Positions 25,472 through 34,222 of a stretch of DNA of 64,000 nt are shown here, in pieces (the first letter of the stretch is position 1; the number at the start of each line of letters is the position of its first letter). The notes under the pieces are model-generated. The model was not told the DNA's origin. It saw nothing but the letters and a program-made list of their open reading frames with translations, and made no database searches. Origin of the DNA: Desulfobacteraceae bacterium UBA2245 (GTDB lineage: Bacteria > Desulfobacterota > Desulfobacteria > Desulfobacterales > UBA2245); assembly GCA_002347265.1 (NCBI GenBank), contig DDYB01000020.1, forward strand, positions 1 through 64,000, given 5' to 3'. Made by a program: the position numbers and the translations under genes.

Positions 25472-27589
25472 ATGACATATCAGGGCCGAATGAATTGCGG
25501 GGAACTGAAAATTTCCGATGCCGGCCGGGAGATCTGTCTCGCAGGATGGGTGGACGCCCTGCGGGATCACGGCGAGGTGCTTTTTGTCCACCTGCGCGAT
25601 CGAAGCGGAATCGTGCAGGTGGTGATCAGCCCGGAATTCGCTTCCCAGGAAGTCTGCCTGGCCGCCGCCGGGCTCAAAAACGAATACTGCATCTCCGTGC
25701 TCGGCCGCGTGGCAGGGCGCGAACCGGGAACCGAAAATCCCTATATTGAAACCGGCGGCATCGAGGTGATGGCCCTGAATCTGACCATACTGAGCCCGTC
25801 GGCCCCCCTGCCTTTTTCCATCACCGAAAAGGCCATGGTCGCCGGAGGCGGGGCCAGAGCCGCGGACCCGGTGGCGGAAGACATCCGGCTTCAGTACCGA
25901 TACCTGGATCTGCGACGGCCGACCATGCAGCACCATCTGATCAAGCGCCACCGGATCAACAAGGCCATTCGGGACATGCTGGACGAACGCGGATTCATTG
26001 AGATCGAAACCCCGATGCTCACCCGGAGCACGCCGGAAGGGGCCCGCGATTACCTGGTTCCCAGCCGGGTCCATCCCGGCGCCTTTTATGCGCTGCCGCA
26101 GTCTCCCCAGCTTTTCAAGCAGCTGCTCATGGTCAGCGGGTTCGAACGCTACTATCAGATCGTCCGGTGCTTCCGGGATGAGGACCTTCGGCCCAACCGC
26201 CAGCCCGAGTTCACCCAGCTGGACCTGGAAGCCTCCTTCATCGACGAGGAGTTCATCTACGAACTGATCGAGGAACTGGTGTCGCGGCTGTTTGCCATCG
26301 GCGGCATCGAATTCGCCCGGCCTTTTCCGCGCATGACCTATGAGGAAGCCATGAACAGCACGGGGTCGGACCGTCCGGATCTGAGATTCGGAATGTTTTT
26401 CGTCGATGCCACGGACATCTTTTCCGATACCGGCTACAGCATCTTCAAACAGATTCTCCGCAGAGGGGGCGCCATTCGGGGCATCAACGTCAAGGGCCAG
26501 TCCGAACAGCTGAGCAAAAACGTGCTTCAGAACGAATACGCCAAGGAAATCGTGCCCGGATTCGGCGCCAAGGGAATGACCTGGATGCGGGTGATCGACG
26601 GTGGCCTGGAGTCCAATATCGTTCAGTTTTTTTCCGAAAAAGAGCGGCAGGCGATTCTCAGCCGTTTTCAGGCCGAGAACGGCGACGTCATTCTGATGAT
26701 CGCCGATTCCTCCCGCGAGGTGGTTCTCTCGGCCCTGGGACAGCTGCGGCTTCATCTGGCCCACCGGCTCAACCTCATTCAGCCGGACCTGTTCCGCCCC
26801 TTGTGGGTCACGAATTTTCCGCTTTTCAAGGCCGCCGACGAGGGAATCGTCTCCGAGCACCACCCCATGACCGCTCCGGATCGTACGGACTTTGACCCTG
26901 CGAATACCGAACAGCTTCTCGGGCTGACGTCCAGGGCATATGATCTGGTGGTCAACGGCGAGGAACTGGGCGGGGGCAGCATCCGCATTCATGAAAAGGA
27001 AACGCAGCACAAGATTTTCAAGGCCCTGGGGCTGTCCGAGGAAGAGATTCAGGAGAAGTTCGGCTTCTTTCTGGAGGCATTTGAATACGGCGCGCCGCCC
27101 CACGGGGGCCTGGCCCTGGGCATGGACCGGGTGGTCTCCATGATTCTGGGAACCGCTTCCATTCGTGAGGTCATTGCCTTTCCCAAGAACCGGAGCGCCT
27201 TTTGCCCACTGACCAGGGCCCCGGCCGGCGTGGCCCGGGAGCAGTTGGCCGAACTGGGCCTGCTGGATTCGGGGGGTGAAAAACAGCTTCCCGGCCAGAG
27301 TGCGCAATCGGACCGGATCGATTCCCTGTCCTGGGTTTCCCGGATCGGGGTTTCCGACAAGGAGCGGCCGAAGATCTCGGAAGCCGTTGATGCGGCGGTC
27401 CGGATGGCCGGAATCGTTTCCAGGCGGGCCGGAGAGGGGCAGCCCCTGTTTTCCACCGCCGCCGGGGCTGGCCGGAACCGGATCGATTCAAAGCCCGCGG
27501 TCAGTTCCTTTGCCGCCCGGGGCGAGGTGTTCAAAAATGCGCCGGCGGTCAAGAGCGATTTTTTCAAGGTCGCCAATATTCTGGAATAA
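25472..27589 (+). CDS. aspS: AspRS fused to GatC (bifunctional aspartyl-tRNA synthetase / amidotransferase subunit C)
   Basis: Residues 1 to about 595 are a complete bacterial aspartyl-tRNA synthetase. It has an OB-fold anticodon domain, class II motif 2 (CFRDED), a GAD insertion (VIDGGLESNIVQFFSEKE), and motif 3 (GGLALGMDRVV). His33 in RDHGEVLF occupies the position that is His in non-discriminating AspRS enzymes and Leu in E. coli, so this enzyme probably also charges tRNA-Asn with Asp. After a linker, about residues 620-705 read like GatC: SWVSRIGVSDKERPKISEAV, then EVFKNAPAVKSDFFKVANIL, the GatC end pattern. The fusion (705 residues; AspRS alone is about 590) is known as a bifunctional family. 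ATG 25472 follows GGAAAGGA. gatA- and gatB-like genes follow. Confidence 0.9.
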   Translation: MTYQGRMNCGELKISDAGREICLAGWVDALRDHGEVLFVHLRDRSGIVQVVISPEFASQEVCLAAAGLKNEYCISVLGRVAGREPGTENPYIETGGIEVMALNLTILSPSAPLPFSITEKAMVAGGGARAADPVAEDIRLQYRYLDLRRPTMQHHLIKRHRINKAIRDMLDERGFIEIETPMLTRSTPEGARDYLVPSRVHPGAFYALPQSPQLFKQLLMVSGFERYYQIVRCFRDEDLRPNRQPEFTQLDLEASFIDEEFIYELIEELVSRLFAIGGIEFARPFPRMTYEEAMNSTGSDRPDLRFGMFFVDATDIFSDTGYSIFKQILRRGGAIRGINVKGQSEQLSKNVLQNEYAKEIVPGFGAKGMTWMRVIDGGLESNIVQFFSEKERQAILSRFQAENGDVILMIADSSREVVLSALGQLRLHLAHRLNLIQPDLFRPLWVTNFPLFKAADEGIVSEHHPMTAPDRTDFDPANTEQLLGLTSRAYDLVVNGEELGGGSIRIHEKETQHKIFKALGLSEEEIQEKFGFFLEAFEYGAPPHGGLALGMDRVVSMILGTASIREVIAFPKNRSAFCPLTRAPAGVAREQLAELGLLDSGGEKQLPGQSAQSDRIDSLSWVSRIGVSDKERPKISEAVDAAVRMAGIVSRRAGEGQPLFSTAAGAGRNRIDSKPAVSSFAARGEVFKNAPAVKSDFFKVANILE

Positions 27590-27686
27590 CGGCGCGGATT
27601 CAAGATGACCGGAACGGAACGTGCGTCATCTTCATGCAAATCGATTTCAAGCAATTGAATTCAAAATGATTTTGAAAGGCCAATTC

Positions 27687-28883
27687 ATGGATACCGAACT
27701 CTTTGCCCACCTGAATCCATCACCGGCCGAGGCGGCGTTGAACGGGCCGCTTGCGGGGGAAACCCTGGTCGTCTGGCCCAGCATATCCGTCAGAGGATGG
27801 CCGGCCGAGGCGGGTTCGACCGCGTTGAAAGGCTTTGTTGCCCTTGAGGACGCCACGGTGGTCGAGCGCCTGAAAAAGTCCGGCGCCGTGCTGGCCGGAA
27901 GTTCGCAAATGAGCGAACTGGGTTTCGGCCTGGCCGGAGATACGGCGGCTTTGATACTGGAGCGGGGAAGCGCCGATGCGGCCCTGGTGGTGGACGCCCT
28001 GGGCGAGGCGCGCGCGGCCGCGGCCCGTGTCCGTCGGTTCGGATTCAAGCCCACCCACGGAACGATTTCCAGATGCGGCCTCATCGGTCTGATCCCCTCC
28101 ATGGAAAGCGTCGGAATTCTGGCGGACTCGCCGGCGGCCATCTCTCGAATCCTGGCCCGCCTGGCCGGGCTCGACGAACGCGATCCTTCCATGCTGGAGC
28201 GGCCGGCGCCCGATTTTCCCCGCGCATCGGAAGCGCGCGGAGTGGTCGGCGTGATTCAGGAAAGCGAAGAAAAGCTCTCCCCTGAGGCATCGGCCGGATT
28301 TAAACAGGCCCTCTCGAAGCTGGAAAGCCGCGGATTTCGAATCGTCCGAACCGGATTGGCGGATTTCGATCTGTTTTCGACTGTTCACAATGTCGTCGGG
28401 TCGGTCGAGGCATCCTCGAGCTGCGGAAAATACGACGGGGTCCGTTACGGTCACCGGGCGGCCGGCGCCAAAAACTGGAATGAGATGTACATTCGGACCC
28501 GGGCGGAATCCTTCGGCCTTCTGGTCAAATCCTATCTTTTTCAGGGGGCCTACTTCCAGTTTGAAAACTACGGCGCATTCGAGAACGCCTGCCGGATTCG
28601 CCGCCGTCTGGTTGCGGGCATCGAGGGGATTTTCAGGACCGTGGACATGCTCGCCTTTCCGACCCTGAGCGGCGAATTCAGGGCGGATGAGGCCCGGAGC
28701 ATCGAATCGGTTTACGATGCGTTTTCGCTGACCCTTCCGGCCAGCGTCACCGGGCATCCGGCGCTTCAGATTCCGGGCCTGGCCGTGGAATCAAAGCAGG
28801 ATTTCGGGCTTCAGCTGGTCGGGCCGTACGGCTCGGATGCCGGGCTGCTCGACCTGGCCGAACGGATGCTCGCCGATCTCTGA
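27687..28883 (+). CDS. GatA-like subunit lacking amidase catalytic residues
   Basis: This 398-residue amidase-signature-family protein sits between aspS-gatC and gatB, the place of gatA. Canonical GatA is about 485 residues and frees ammonia from glutamine with a Lys-cisSer-Ser triad in V-K-D-N, G-G-S-S-G-G-S and S-D-T-G-G-S-I-R. Here ALEDATVVERLKKSGAVLAGSS and GFKPTHGTISRCGLIGLIPS match well, but the Lys site reads VVWPSISV. The two Ser-Gly loops are replaced by a shortened ERGSADAALVVDALGEAR. The amidase should therefore be dead. ATG 27687 is supported by AAAGG; an earlier TTG-type start has no site. It may be a structural GatA, with ammonia supplied another way, or a relic with a second GatA elsewhere. 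Confidence 0.75.
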   Translation: MDTELFAHLNPSPAEAALNGPLAGETLVVWPSISVRGWPAEAGSTALKGFVALEDATVVERLKKSGAVLAGSSQMSELGFGLAGDTAALILERGSADAALVVDALGEARAAAARVRRFGFKPTHGTISRCGLIGLIPSMESVGILADSPAAISRILARLAGLDERDPSMLERPAPDFPRASEARGVVGVIQESEEKLSPEASAGFKQALSKLESRGFRIVRTGLADFDLFSTVHNVVGSVEASSSCGKYDGVRYGHRAAGAKNWNEMYIRTRAESFGLLVKSYLFQGAYFQFENYGAFENACRIRRRLVAGIEGIFRTVDMLAFPTLSGEFRADEARSIESVYDAFSLTLPASVTGHPALQIPGLAVESKQDFGLQLVGPYGSDAGLLDLAERMLADL

Positions 28884-28956
28884 TCGGTCGGCGAGTACGG
28901 CATGCAACCCGGAATGAAAATAAGCAGGGCTGTTTTCATATAAAGGAATTTTGGTT

Positions 28957-30390
28957 ATGGATTTTGAAGCGGTGATCGGTCTGGAGATACACGTTCAGCT
29001 GTCTTGCGCCACCAAGCTGTTCTGCGACTGCCCCAACAGTCCGGGCGACGCTCCCAATATAAACACCTGCCCCATCTGCCTGTGGCTGCCCGGCGCGATC
29101 CCCCGGCTGAGCGAAGAGGCCGTTGAAAAAGCGGCCATGGTCTGCCTGGCGCTGAACTGCCGCATTCAGAATGAAAGCGCCTTTGACCAGAAGGTCTATT
29201 ATTACCCGGACCTCCCCAAGGGATACCAGCTTTCCCAGCATCACAGGCCCCTGGGGAAAAACGGATGGCTGGAGGCGGCCGGAGCGGACGGAAATTCCAG
29301 GCGGCTGCGGATTCATCACGTTCACATGGAAGAAGACGTGGCCAAGCTGGTGCATGAGATCGAGGGCCGCACGCCGATCAGCCTGGTGGATTTCAACCGG
29401 GCCGGAACCCCGCTGGTGGAGATCGTGACCGAGCCCGACATGCGAAGCTCCCAGGATGCAATGGGTTTTCTGCGGGCCCTGCGCGCGCAGATACGCTACA
29501 CCGGCAGTTCGGACTGCAGCATGGAACAGGGCTCCATGCGGGTGGACGCCAACATATCGATTCGTGAAAAGGGAAGCGATCAGCTGAACACCAAGGTGGA
29601 GGTCAAGAACATGAACTCCATTCGAAACGTCTGCGATGCCATTGACTATGAAATCCACCGTCAGATCGCCTGCGTCCAGTCGGGGGAGCCGATCGTTCTG
29701 CATACGCGGCTCTGGGATCCGGACAAACATGTCACCACGGCCATGCGCGGCAAGTTCGCGGGCCCCTGCATTCCGGACCCGGCGGTTCCGCACATCCGCA
29801 TTACCGAAACCCGGCTTCAGCAGCTGAAGGAAAAACTTCCGGAGATGCCGGATCAGAAAGCCAGGCGTTTTGTTCGAGATTACGCCCTGCCTCAGGAAAC
29901 CGCCGCGCTGATGAGCGCGGAAAGAGACCTTTCGGAGTATTTCGAGGCCGTGGTCCGGCTGGGGCCGTCTTCAAAGACAGCGGCCTACTGGATCTCCGCC
30001 CACCTGCTGCCCGCCCTGAAGGACCACGGACAGAGCCCGGCCGATGCCCGGGTGACTCCCGAACGCCTGGCCGGGCTTCTCGTCATGCTTGAAAACGACG
30101 AGATCAATGCCGGTTCGGCCAAAAGCGTCCTTTCGCAGATGTTTGAAAACGATCGGACGCCTGAACGGATCGTCGAGCAATCCGGTTTCCGCCAGGTTTC
30201 CGATGCGGATGCGCTTCAGGACATCGTTCTCTCCGTTATCGAGCAAAATCCTTCGGCCGTCGAAAACTATCGAAACGGAAAAACCCAGGCCGTGGGTTTT
30301 CTGATGGGGCAGGTCATGAGGGCCACTCAGGGCAAGGCCAATCCCAAAAGGGTTCAGGAGATTCTTCAGAAAGCGCTGGCAGCCTCGTAG
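28957..30390 (+). CDS. gatB: Aspartyl/glutamyl-tRNA amidotransferase subunit B
   Basis: GatB phosphorylates and amidates Asp on tRNA-Asn or Glu on tRNA-Gln. The 477 residues include the kinase core with VIGLEIHVQL, the zinc-type cysteines in LFCDCPNSPGD and NTCPICLWLPG, YYYPDLPKGYQLSQ, SLVDFNRAGTPLVEIVTEPD, MRVDANISI and KVEVKNMNSIRN. The C-terminal YqeY-like tRNA tail ends MGQVMRATQGKANPKRVQEI. ATG 28957 has AAGGA nine bases upstream, and a TTG two codons earlier is too close to it. It is intact, unlike its GatA partner. Confidence 0.95.
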   Translation: MDFEAVIGLEIHVQLSCATKLFCDCPNSPGDAPNINTCPICLWLPGAIPRLSEEAVEKAAMVCLALNCRIQNESAFDQKVYYYPDLPKGYQLSQHHRPLGKNGWLEAAGADGNSRRLRIHHVHMEEDVAKLVHEIEGRTPISLVDFNRAGTPLVEIVTEPDMRSSQDAMGFLRALRAQIRYTGSSDCSMEQGSMRVDANISIREKGSDQLNTKVEVKNMNSIRNVCDAIDYEIHRQIACVQSGEPIVLHTRLWDPDKHVTTAMRGKFAGPCIPDPAVPHIRITETRLQQLKEKLPEMPDQKARRFVRDYALPQETAALMSAERDLSEYFEAVVRLGPSSKTAAYWISAHLLPALKDHGQSPADARVTPERLAGLLVMLENDEINAGSAKSVLSQMFENDRTPERIVEQSGFRQVSDADALQDIVLSVIEQNPSAVENYRNGKTQAVGFLMGQVMRATQGKANPKRVQEILQKALAAS

Positions 30391-30418
30391 CGGTTCGAAT
30401 CGTTTCGTTGTTCAAAGG

Positions 30419-30460
30419 AATCCCCCTGTTGCATCACAAGACAGGGGGATTCTGCGTTTT
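30419..30460. terminator. Bidirectional terminator between gatB and the carboxyspermidine genes
   Basis: AATCCCCCTGT and ACAGGGGGATT form a perfect 11-bp stem with an 11-base loop, followed by a T-rich stretch on the + strand. It lies between convergent genes and could serve both. Confidence 0.75.
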
Positions 30461-30467
30461 TCGGGAT

Positions 30468-31622
30468 TCAGGAAAGCCGGTTCCGGTAATCTTCATATCC
30501 GAAGGTTCGAATGATTCGGACTTCTCCGGTCCGCGAGTTGAACACGCCGATCGAGGGCAGGCGGATGCCGTTGAAGGTGTTGTTTTTCACCATGGTGTAG
30601 TGGGCCATGTCCAGAAAGATCAGTTTGTTTCCCGCCTCAAGCGGCCGGTCAAAGGAATAGTCCCCGATCACGTCTCCGGCCAGGCAGCTCGGTCCGGCCA
30701 GGCGGAAGGTGTGGGCCCGGGTTTGCGGCTCGCCGGCGCCGATGATTTCCGGACGGTAGGGCATTTCCAGCACATCGGGCATGTGGGTGGCTGCCGAGGC
30801 GTCCAGAATGGCGATCCGCATCCGGTTTTCCACGACATCCAGAACCGAGGACACGAGAATTCCGGTGTTCAGGGCGACGGCCTCGCCGGGTTCCAGATAG
30901 ACGTCCACGCCGTAGCGGGCCTTGAAATTCACAATCATTCGGCAGAGCGCCTCGACGTCGTATCCGGGTTTGGTGATGTGATGGCCGCCCCCGAAATTCA
31001 CCCATTTGAGCCCCTTGAAGAATCGGCCGAATTTCTTTTCCGCCGCGCCAAGCACCCGCTCCAGAACCCCGGCGTCCTGTTCGCACAGGCAGTGGAAGTG
31101 CAGGCCGCAGATGCCCTTCAGAGCCTCCGGCTCGAACCGGTCCAGGGTGACGCCGAGCCGCGAACACGGATAACACGGATCGTAGATGGGGGTTGCGACC
31201 TCGGAGTATTCCGGGTTGATGCGGATGCCGCATTCGATCGGGCGGGGGGCGTTTTTCAGAAACGCCCGAAGCCTTCGGTACTGGGAAAAGGAGTTGAACA
31301 CGATGTGGTCGGCGTATTGAACCATTTCCTGAAAATGGGCATCGCTGTATCCGGGCGCGCAGACATGCACCTCTCTGCCGAACTCCTCAAAGGCCAGGCG
31401 GGCTTCGTCCAGCGAACTGGCGCTGGCCCCGGCCAGATACCGGCGGATCAGGGGGGCGAAGTGCCACATGGCAAAGCCCTTGAGGGCCAGAAGAATCCTG
31501 CATCCGGCGGTTTTCTGAACCGAATCGAGAATCTTCAGATTGCCTTCCAGGGCGACCTCGTCCACCAGATAGCAGGGGGTCGGGACGTCCTCGAGGCGGA
31601 TGTTGACATGCGTCCGGGTCAT
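30468..31622 (-). CDS. nspC: Carboxynorspermidine/carboxyspermidine decarboxylase
   Basis: This 384-residue PLP enzyme of the alanine racemase-fold decarboxylase family converts carboxyspermidine to spermidine. It starts with TPCYLVDEVALEGNL. The PLP lysine lies in ILLALKGFAMW, the Gly loop in WVNFGGGHHITKPGYDV, and YLEPGEAVALNTGILV together with CLAGDVIGDYSFD supplies phosphate- and substrate-binding residues. It follows the partner dehydrogenase (13-base gap) on the minus strand. Together they form the aspartate-semialdehyde route to spermidine used by many anaerobes instead of the SAM-dependent one. Confidence 0.92.
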   Translation of the reverse strand: MTRTHVNIRLEDVPTPCYLVDEVALEGNLKILDSVQKTAGCRILLALKGFAMWHFAPLIRRYLAGASASSLDEARLAFEEFGREVHVCAPGYSDAHFQEMVQYADHIVFNSFSQYRRLRAFLKNAPRPIECGIRINPEYSEVATPIYDPCYPCSRLGVTLDRFEPEALKGICGLHFHCLCEQDAGVLERVLGAAEKKFGRFFKGLKWVNFGGGHHITKPGYDVEALCRMIVNFKARYGVDVYLEPGEAVALNTGILVSSVLDVVENRMRIAILDASAATHMPDVLEMPYRPEIIGAGEPQTRAHTFRLAGPSCLAGDVIGDYSFDRPLEAGNKLIFLDMAHYTMVKNNTFNGIRLPSIGVFNSRTGEVRIIRTFGYEDYRNRLS

Positions 31623-31635
31623 GGAATTCGTTTCG

Positions 31636-32865
31636 CTAATCCAGAGGGTTGAAGGCGTCCGCGATTTTGGCGAAATAGTCCTTTTCGGGATCCAGGTCCT
31701 GTTCGTGCCAGGGCAGGCCGTACTGGCTGAGCTTTTCCATGAAGGGATCCGGATCGAACTCCTCCACGTTGAAAACCCCGGTTCCGCGCCAGACGCCGGT
31801 GGTAACCATCATGGCGCCGATCATGGCCGGAACCCCGGTGGTGTAGGAAATCGCCTGGGCGCCGACCTCCCGAAAGCACTCGGCGTGATCGCAGACGTTG
31901 TACACATAGTACTGCCGCTTTTTTCCGTCCCGGATCCCGTTGATCAGGCATCCGATATTGGTCTTGCCGCTGTAAGTGACGCCCAGAGAACCGGGATCGG
32001 GCAGAACCGCCTTGAGAAACTTCAGCGGAACGATCTCACGCCCCTCGTAGAGCACCGGATCGATCCGGGTCATGCCCACGTTTTCGAGCACCCTCAGATG
32101 GGTCAGATATTCCTGGCCGAAGGTCATCCAGAACCGGATGCGCCGGACGCCCCTGATGTTTTTGGACAGGGATTCAAGCTCCTCATGGTACAGAAGATAG
32201 CTTTCCTTAGGTCCGATTCGGGGATAGTCAAAGGGCAGATGAACGGACATGGGATCGATTTCGATCCATTTCCCGTTTTCAAAGTACTTGCCGCGCTGGG
32301 TGATTTCCCGAATATTGATTTCCGGATTGAAGTTGGTGGCAAAGGGATGCCCGTGGCTGCCGGCGTTGCAGTCCAGAATGTCGATGGTATGGATGTCGTC
32401 GAATTTGTGCTTCTGGGCGTGGGCGCAGAACACGTTGGTCACACCGGGGTCGAAACCGCAGCCCAGAAGGGCCATGATCCCCTTTGCCCGGAACCGGTCC
32501 TGATAGTCCCACTGCCACTTGTAGCAGAACCGGGCCTCGTCGGGCGGTTCATAGTTGGCCGTATCCAGATAGTTGACTTTCGTTTCCAGACAGGCGTCCA
32601 TGATGGCCAGATCCTGGTAGGGCAGGGCGACATTGATCACGATGTCCGGCCGGACGCTTCGAATCAGCCCGGCCGTCTGCCGGGGGTCATCCGCATCCAC
32701 CTGGGCGATCTCGATGGGCCGGGAAATGCTTTTTTGAATTTTCTCGCATTTGTCCAGGGTCCGGCTGGCCAGACAGATTCGAGTGAAAACCTCTTTTGCC
32801 TGAGCGCATTTATGGGCCACCACGTTTCCGACGCCGCCGGCGCCGATGATCAGGACCGTGCTCAT
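31636..32865 (-). CDS. Carboxynorspermidine/carboxyspermidine dehydrogenase
   Basis: This 409-residue saccharopine-dehydrogenase-like reductase condenses aspartate semialdehyde with putrescine (or diaminopropane) using NADPH to give carboxyspermidine. The Rossmann start VLIIGAGGVGNVVAHKCAQ is clear. NYLDTANYEPPDEARFCYKW and LLGCGFDPGVTNVFCAH are family hallmarks. ATG 32865 is chosen because GGAGAGG precedes it; an in-frame ATG at 32880 would lie upstream of that site. It is the first gene of the two-gene unit with the decarboxylase. Putrescine can be supplied by the arginine decarboxylase and agmatinase at 58.7-60.1 kb. Confidence 0.92.
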   Translation of the reverse strand: MSTVLIIGAGGVGNVVAHKCAQAKEVFTRICLASRTLDKCEKIQKSISRPIEIAQVDADDPRQTAGLIRSVRPDIVINVALPYQDLAIMDACLETKVNYLDTANYEPPDEARFCYKWQWDYQDRFRAKGIMALLGCGFDPGVTNVFCAHAQKHKFDDIHTIDILDCNAGSHGHPFATNFNPEINIREITQRGKYFENGKWIEIDPMSVHLPFDYPRIGPKESYLLYHEELESLSKNIRGVRRIRFWMTFGQEYLTHLRVLENVGMTRIDPVLYEGREIVPLKFLKAVLPDPGSLGVTYSGKTNIGCLINGIRDGKKRQYYVYNVCDHAECFREVGAQAISYTTGVPAMIGAMMVTTGVWRGTGVFNVEEFDPDPFMEKLSQYGLPWHEQDLDPEKDYFAKIADAFNPLD

Positions 32866-32890
32866 GTTTTCCTCTCCCATTCATGTCTGA

Positions 32891-33022
32891 CAGACCGTTG
32901 AAAACTGCGCTTAAGGCCGCCATCCAGCGTGGCGCGTCTTCCGCCGATGCCCGCATATGCTTGAACAGGCTGCGCTTGCCGCATCGCCGCGCCTTGTCTG
33001 ATTCCTGTTTTTCAACACCCTG
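32891..33022. mobile_element. MITE-like non-autonomous element
   Basis: About 132 bases are bounded by imperfect terminal inverted repeats. The left end reads CAGACCGTTGAAAACTG and the right end, reverse complemented, reads CAGGGTGTTGAAAAACAG. The inside is GC-rich with CGC-rich segments and no gene. The ends match the palindrome at 13996-14031. Elements of this look are frequent in Desulfobacterota intergenic DNA. No flanking target duplication was confirmed. The remainder of the gap up to 33228 holds only the upstream region of the next gene. Confidence 0.6.
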
Positions 33023-33228
33023 CCAATCAATTGTTTCAAAAAGATTTTATGATTTTTATTTTTCACAGGCAGCCGGATTTTGCAATGAAAACGTTGACCG
33101 CTTCCAGTCTGTTTCCCGATGATTTAAAAATGGCGTCAGTTCTGACAAACCCGTTGACGAAGTGCTTTGAGCTGATTTAAGGTAACAACCTGGCAATTGG
33201 ATGAGTACAGGAGGATGCTGCCGAATTC

Positions 33229-34104
33229 ATGAGATACGAGGGACCCATTTACCGGCCGCCCAGCGAGGCGGATTCACTTCTGATTCAGGCGACCGTCGGC
33301 TGCCCGCACAACCGGTGCGCCTTTTGCATGGTTTACAAGAACGCCCCTCGATTCCGGGTCAGAAAGACATCGGACATCAAGGAGGATATGCTTGCGGCCC
33401 GGATGGCCTGCGGCAAAAGCCCCAGAACCCTGTTTCTTCCCGCCGGAAACACCATTGCGATGAAGACCGATGCCCTGTGCGAGGTCTGCGTATTTGCTCA
33501 TGCCGTGTTCGAGGATCTGGAGCGCATCACGGTATACGGTTCATCTCAGTACATTCATCAAAAAGGGCCTGAGGGGCTCAAGCGCCTGGCCCAAAGCGGG
33601 CTGACGCGGATTCATGCGGGCCTGGAGTCCGGGGACGACGTTGTGCTGAAGCGCATTGAAAAGGGAACGGATTCCGCGGAACAGATCGAAGCCGGAAAAT
33701 GGGCCATGGCCGCGGGCATCGAGCTGAGCGTCTATGTGATGCTGGGCATCGCCGGAAAGGACCGGAGCCGGATCCATGCGCTGGAGACCGCCCGCGTGCT
33801 CAATGCGATCAATCCGGATTTTATAAGGCTGCGGACCTTTGTCCCGAAGATCAATACCCCGCTTCTGGCCCAGGTGCAGGACGGCAGTTTTCAGATGCTC
33901 GGGCCGCATGAGGTTCTGGATGAGACCGAGACCCTGATTCGAAACCTGGAGGTTGATTCCCTGCTTTTGAGCGACCATTACACGAATTACATCGACGTGC
34001 AGGGCCGTCTTCCCGAGGATCGGGACAGAATGATCGAGGCGGTCAGGGCTGCCCGGCAGCGCGACGAGAGCGCGTTTCGCCCGTTTTTTGTCGGAACCGA
34101 ATAA
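33229..34104 (+). CDS. Radical SAM protein of unknown reaction
   Basis: This 291-residue radical SAM protein has the cluster motif in the form GCPHNRCAFC (Cys25, Cys30, Cys33), with four residues between the first two cysteines where three is usual. MVYKNAPRFRVR follows, a feature of a poorly characterised radical SAM subfamily related to Elp3/coproporphyrinogen-oxidase-like enzymes. TRIHAGLESGDDVVLKRIEKG is the typical strand-helix for SAM binding. The C-terminus is short with no extra cysteines, so a single iron-sulfur cluster is expected. AGGAGG lies about 14 bases before the ATG. Neighbours do not suggest a substrate. Confidence 0.82.
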   Translation: MRYEGPIYRPPSEADSLLIQATVGCPHNRCAFCMVYKNAPRFRVRKTSDIKEDMLAARMACGKSPRTLFLPAGNTIAMKTDALCEVCVFAHAVFEDLERITVYGSSQYIHQKGPEGLKRLAQSGLTRIHAGLESGDDVVLKRIEKGTDSAEQIEAGKWAMAAGIELSVYVMLGIAGKDRSRIHALETARVLNAINPDFIRLRTFVPKINTPLLAQVQDGSFQMLGPHEVLDETETLIRNLEVDSLLLSDHYTNYIDVQGRLPEDRDRMIEAVRAARQRDESAFRPFFVGTE

Positions 34105-34222
34105 CGACGGCTTTTGGTGAGGTCTTCAAGAATTGTGGAGGCAGAACCGGCAATGATGTCCGCCGCAGAGCATTCCAGGAGCATGGCGGGGGCATCGGTT
34201 TTTTTAATTCTATAGAAAGAAC

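Noticed and set aside
25316..27307. 663-codon open frame opposite aspS
   Set aside because: Antisense shadow of a highly conserved synthetase; no protein motif found.
31600..32901. 433-codon open frame opposite the carboxyspermidine dehydrogenase
   Set aside because: Antisense shadow; composition atypical and no known domain.
32883..33122. 79-codon frame across the MITE-like element
   Set aside because: It is composed of the repeat element and its flank; Arg/Ser-rich without motif.
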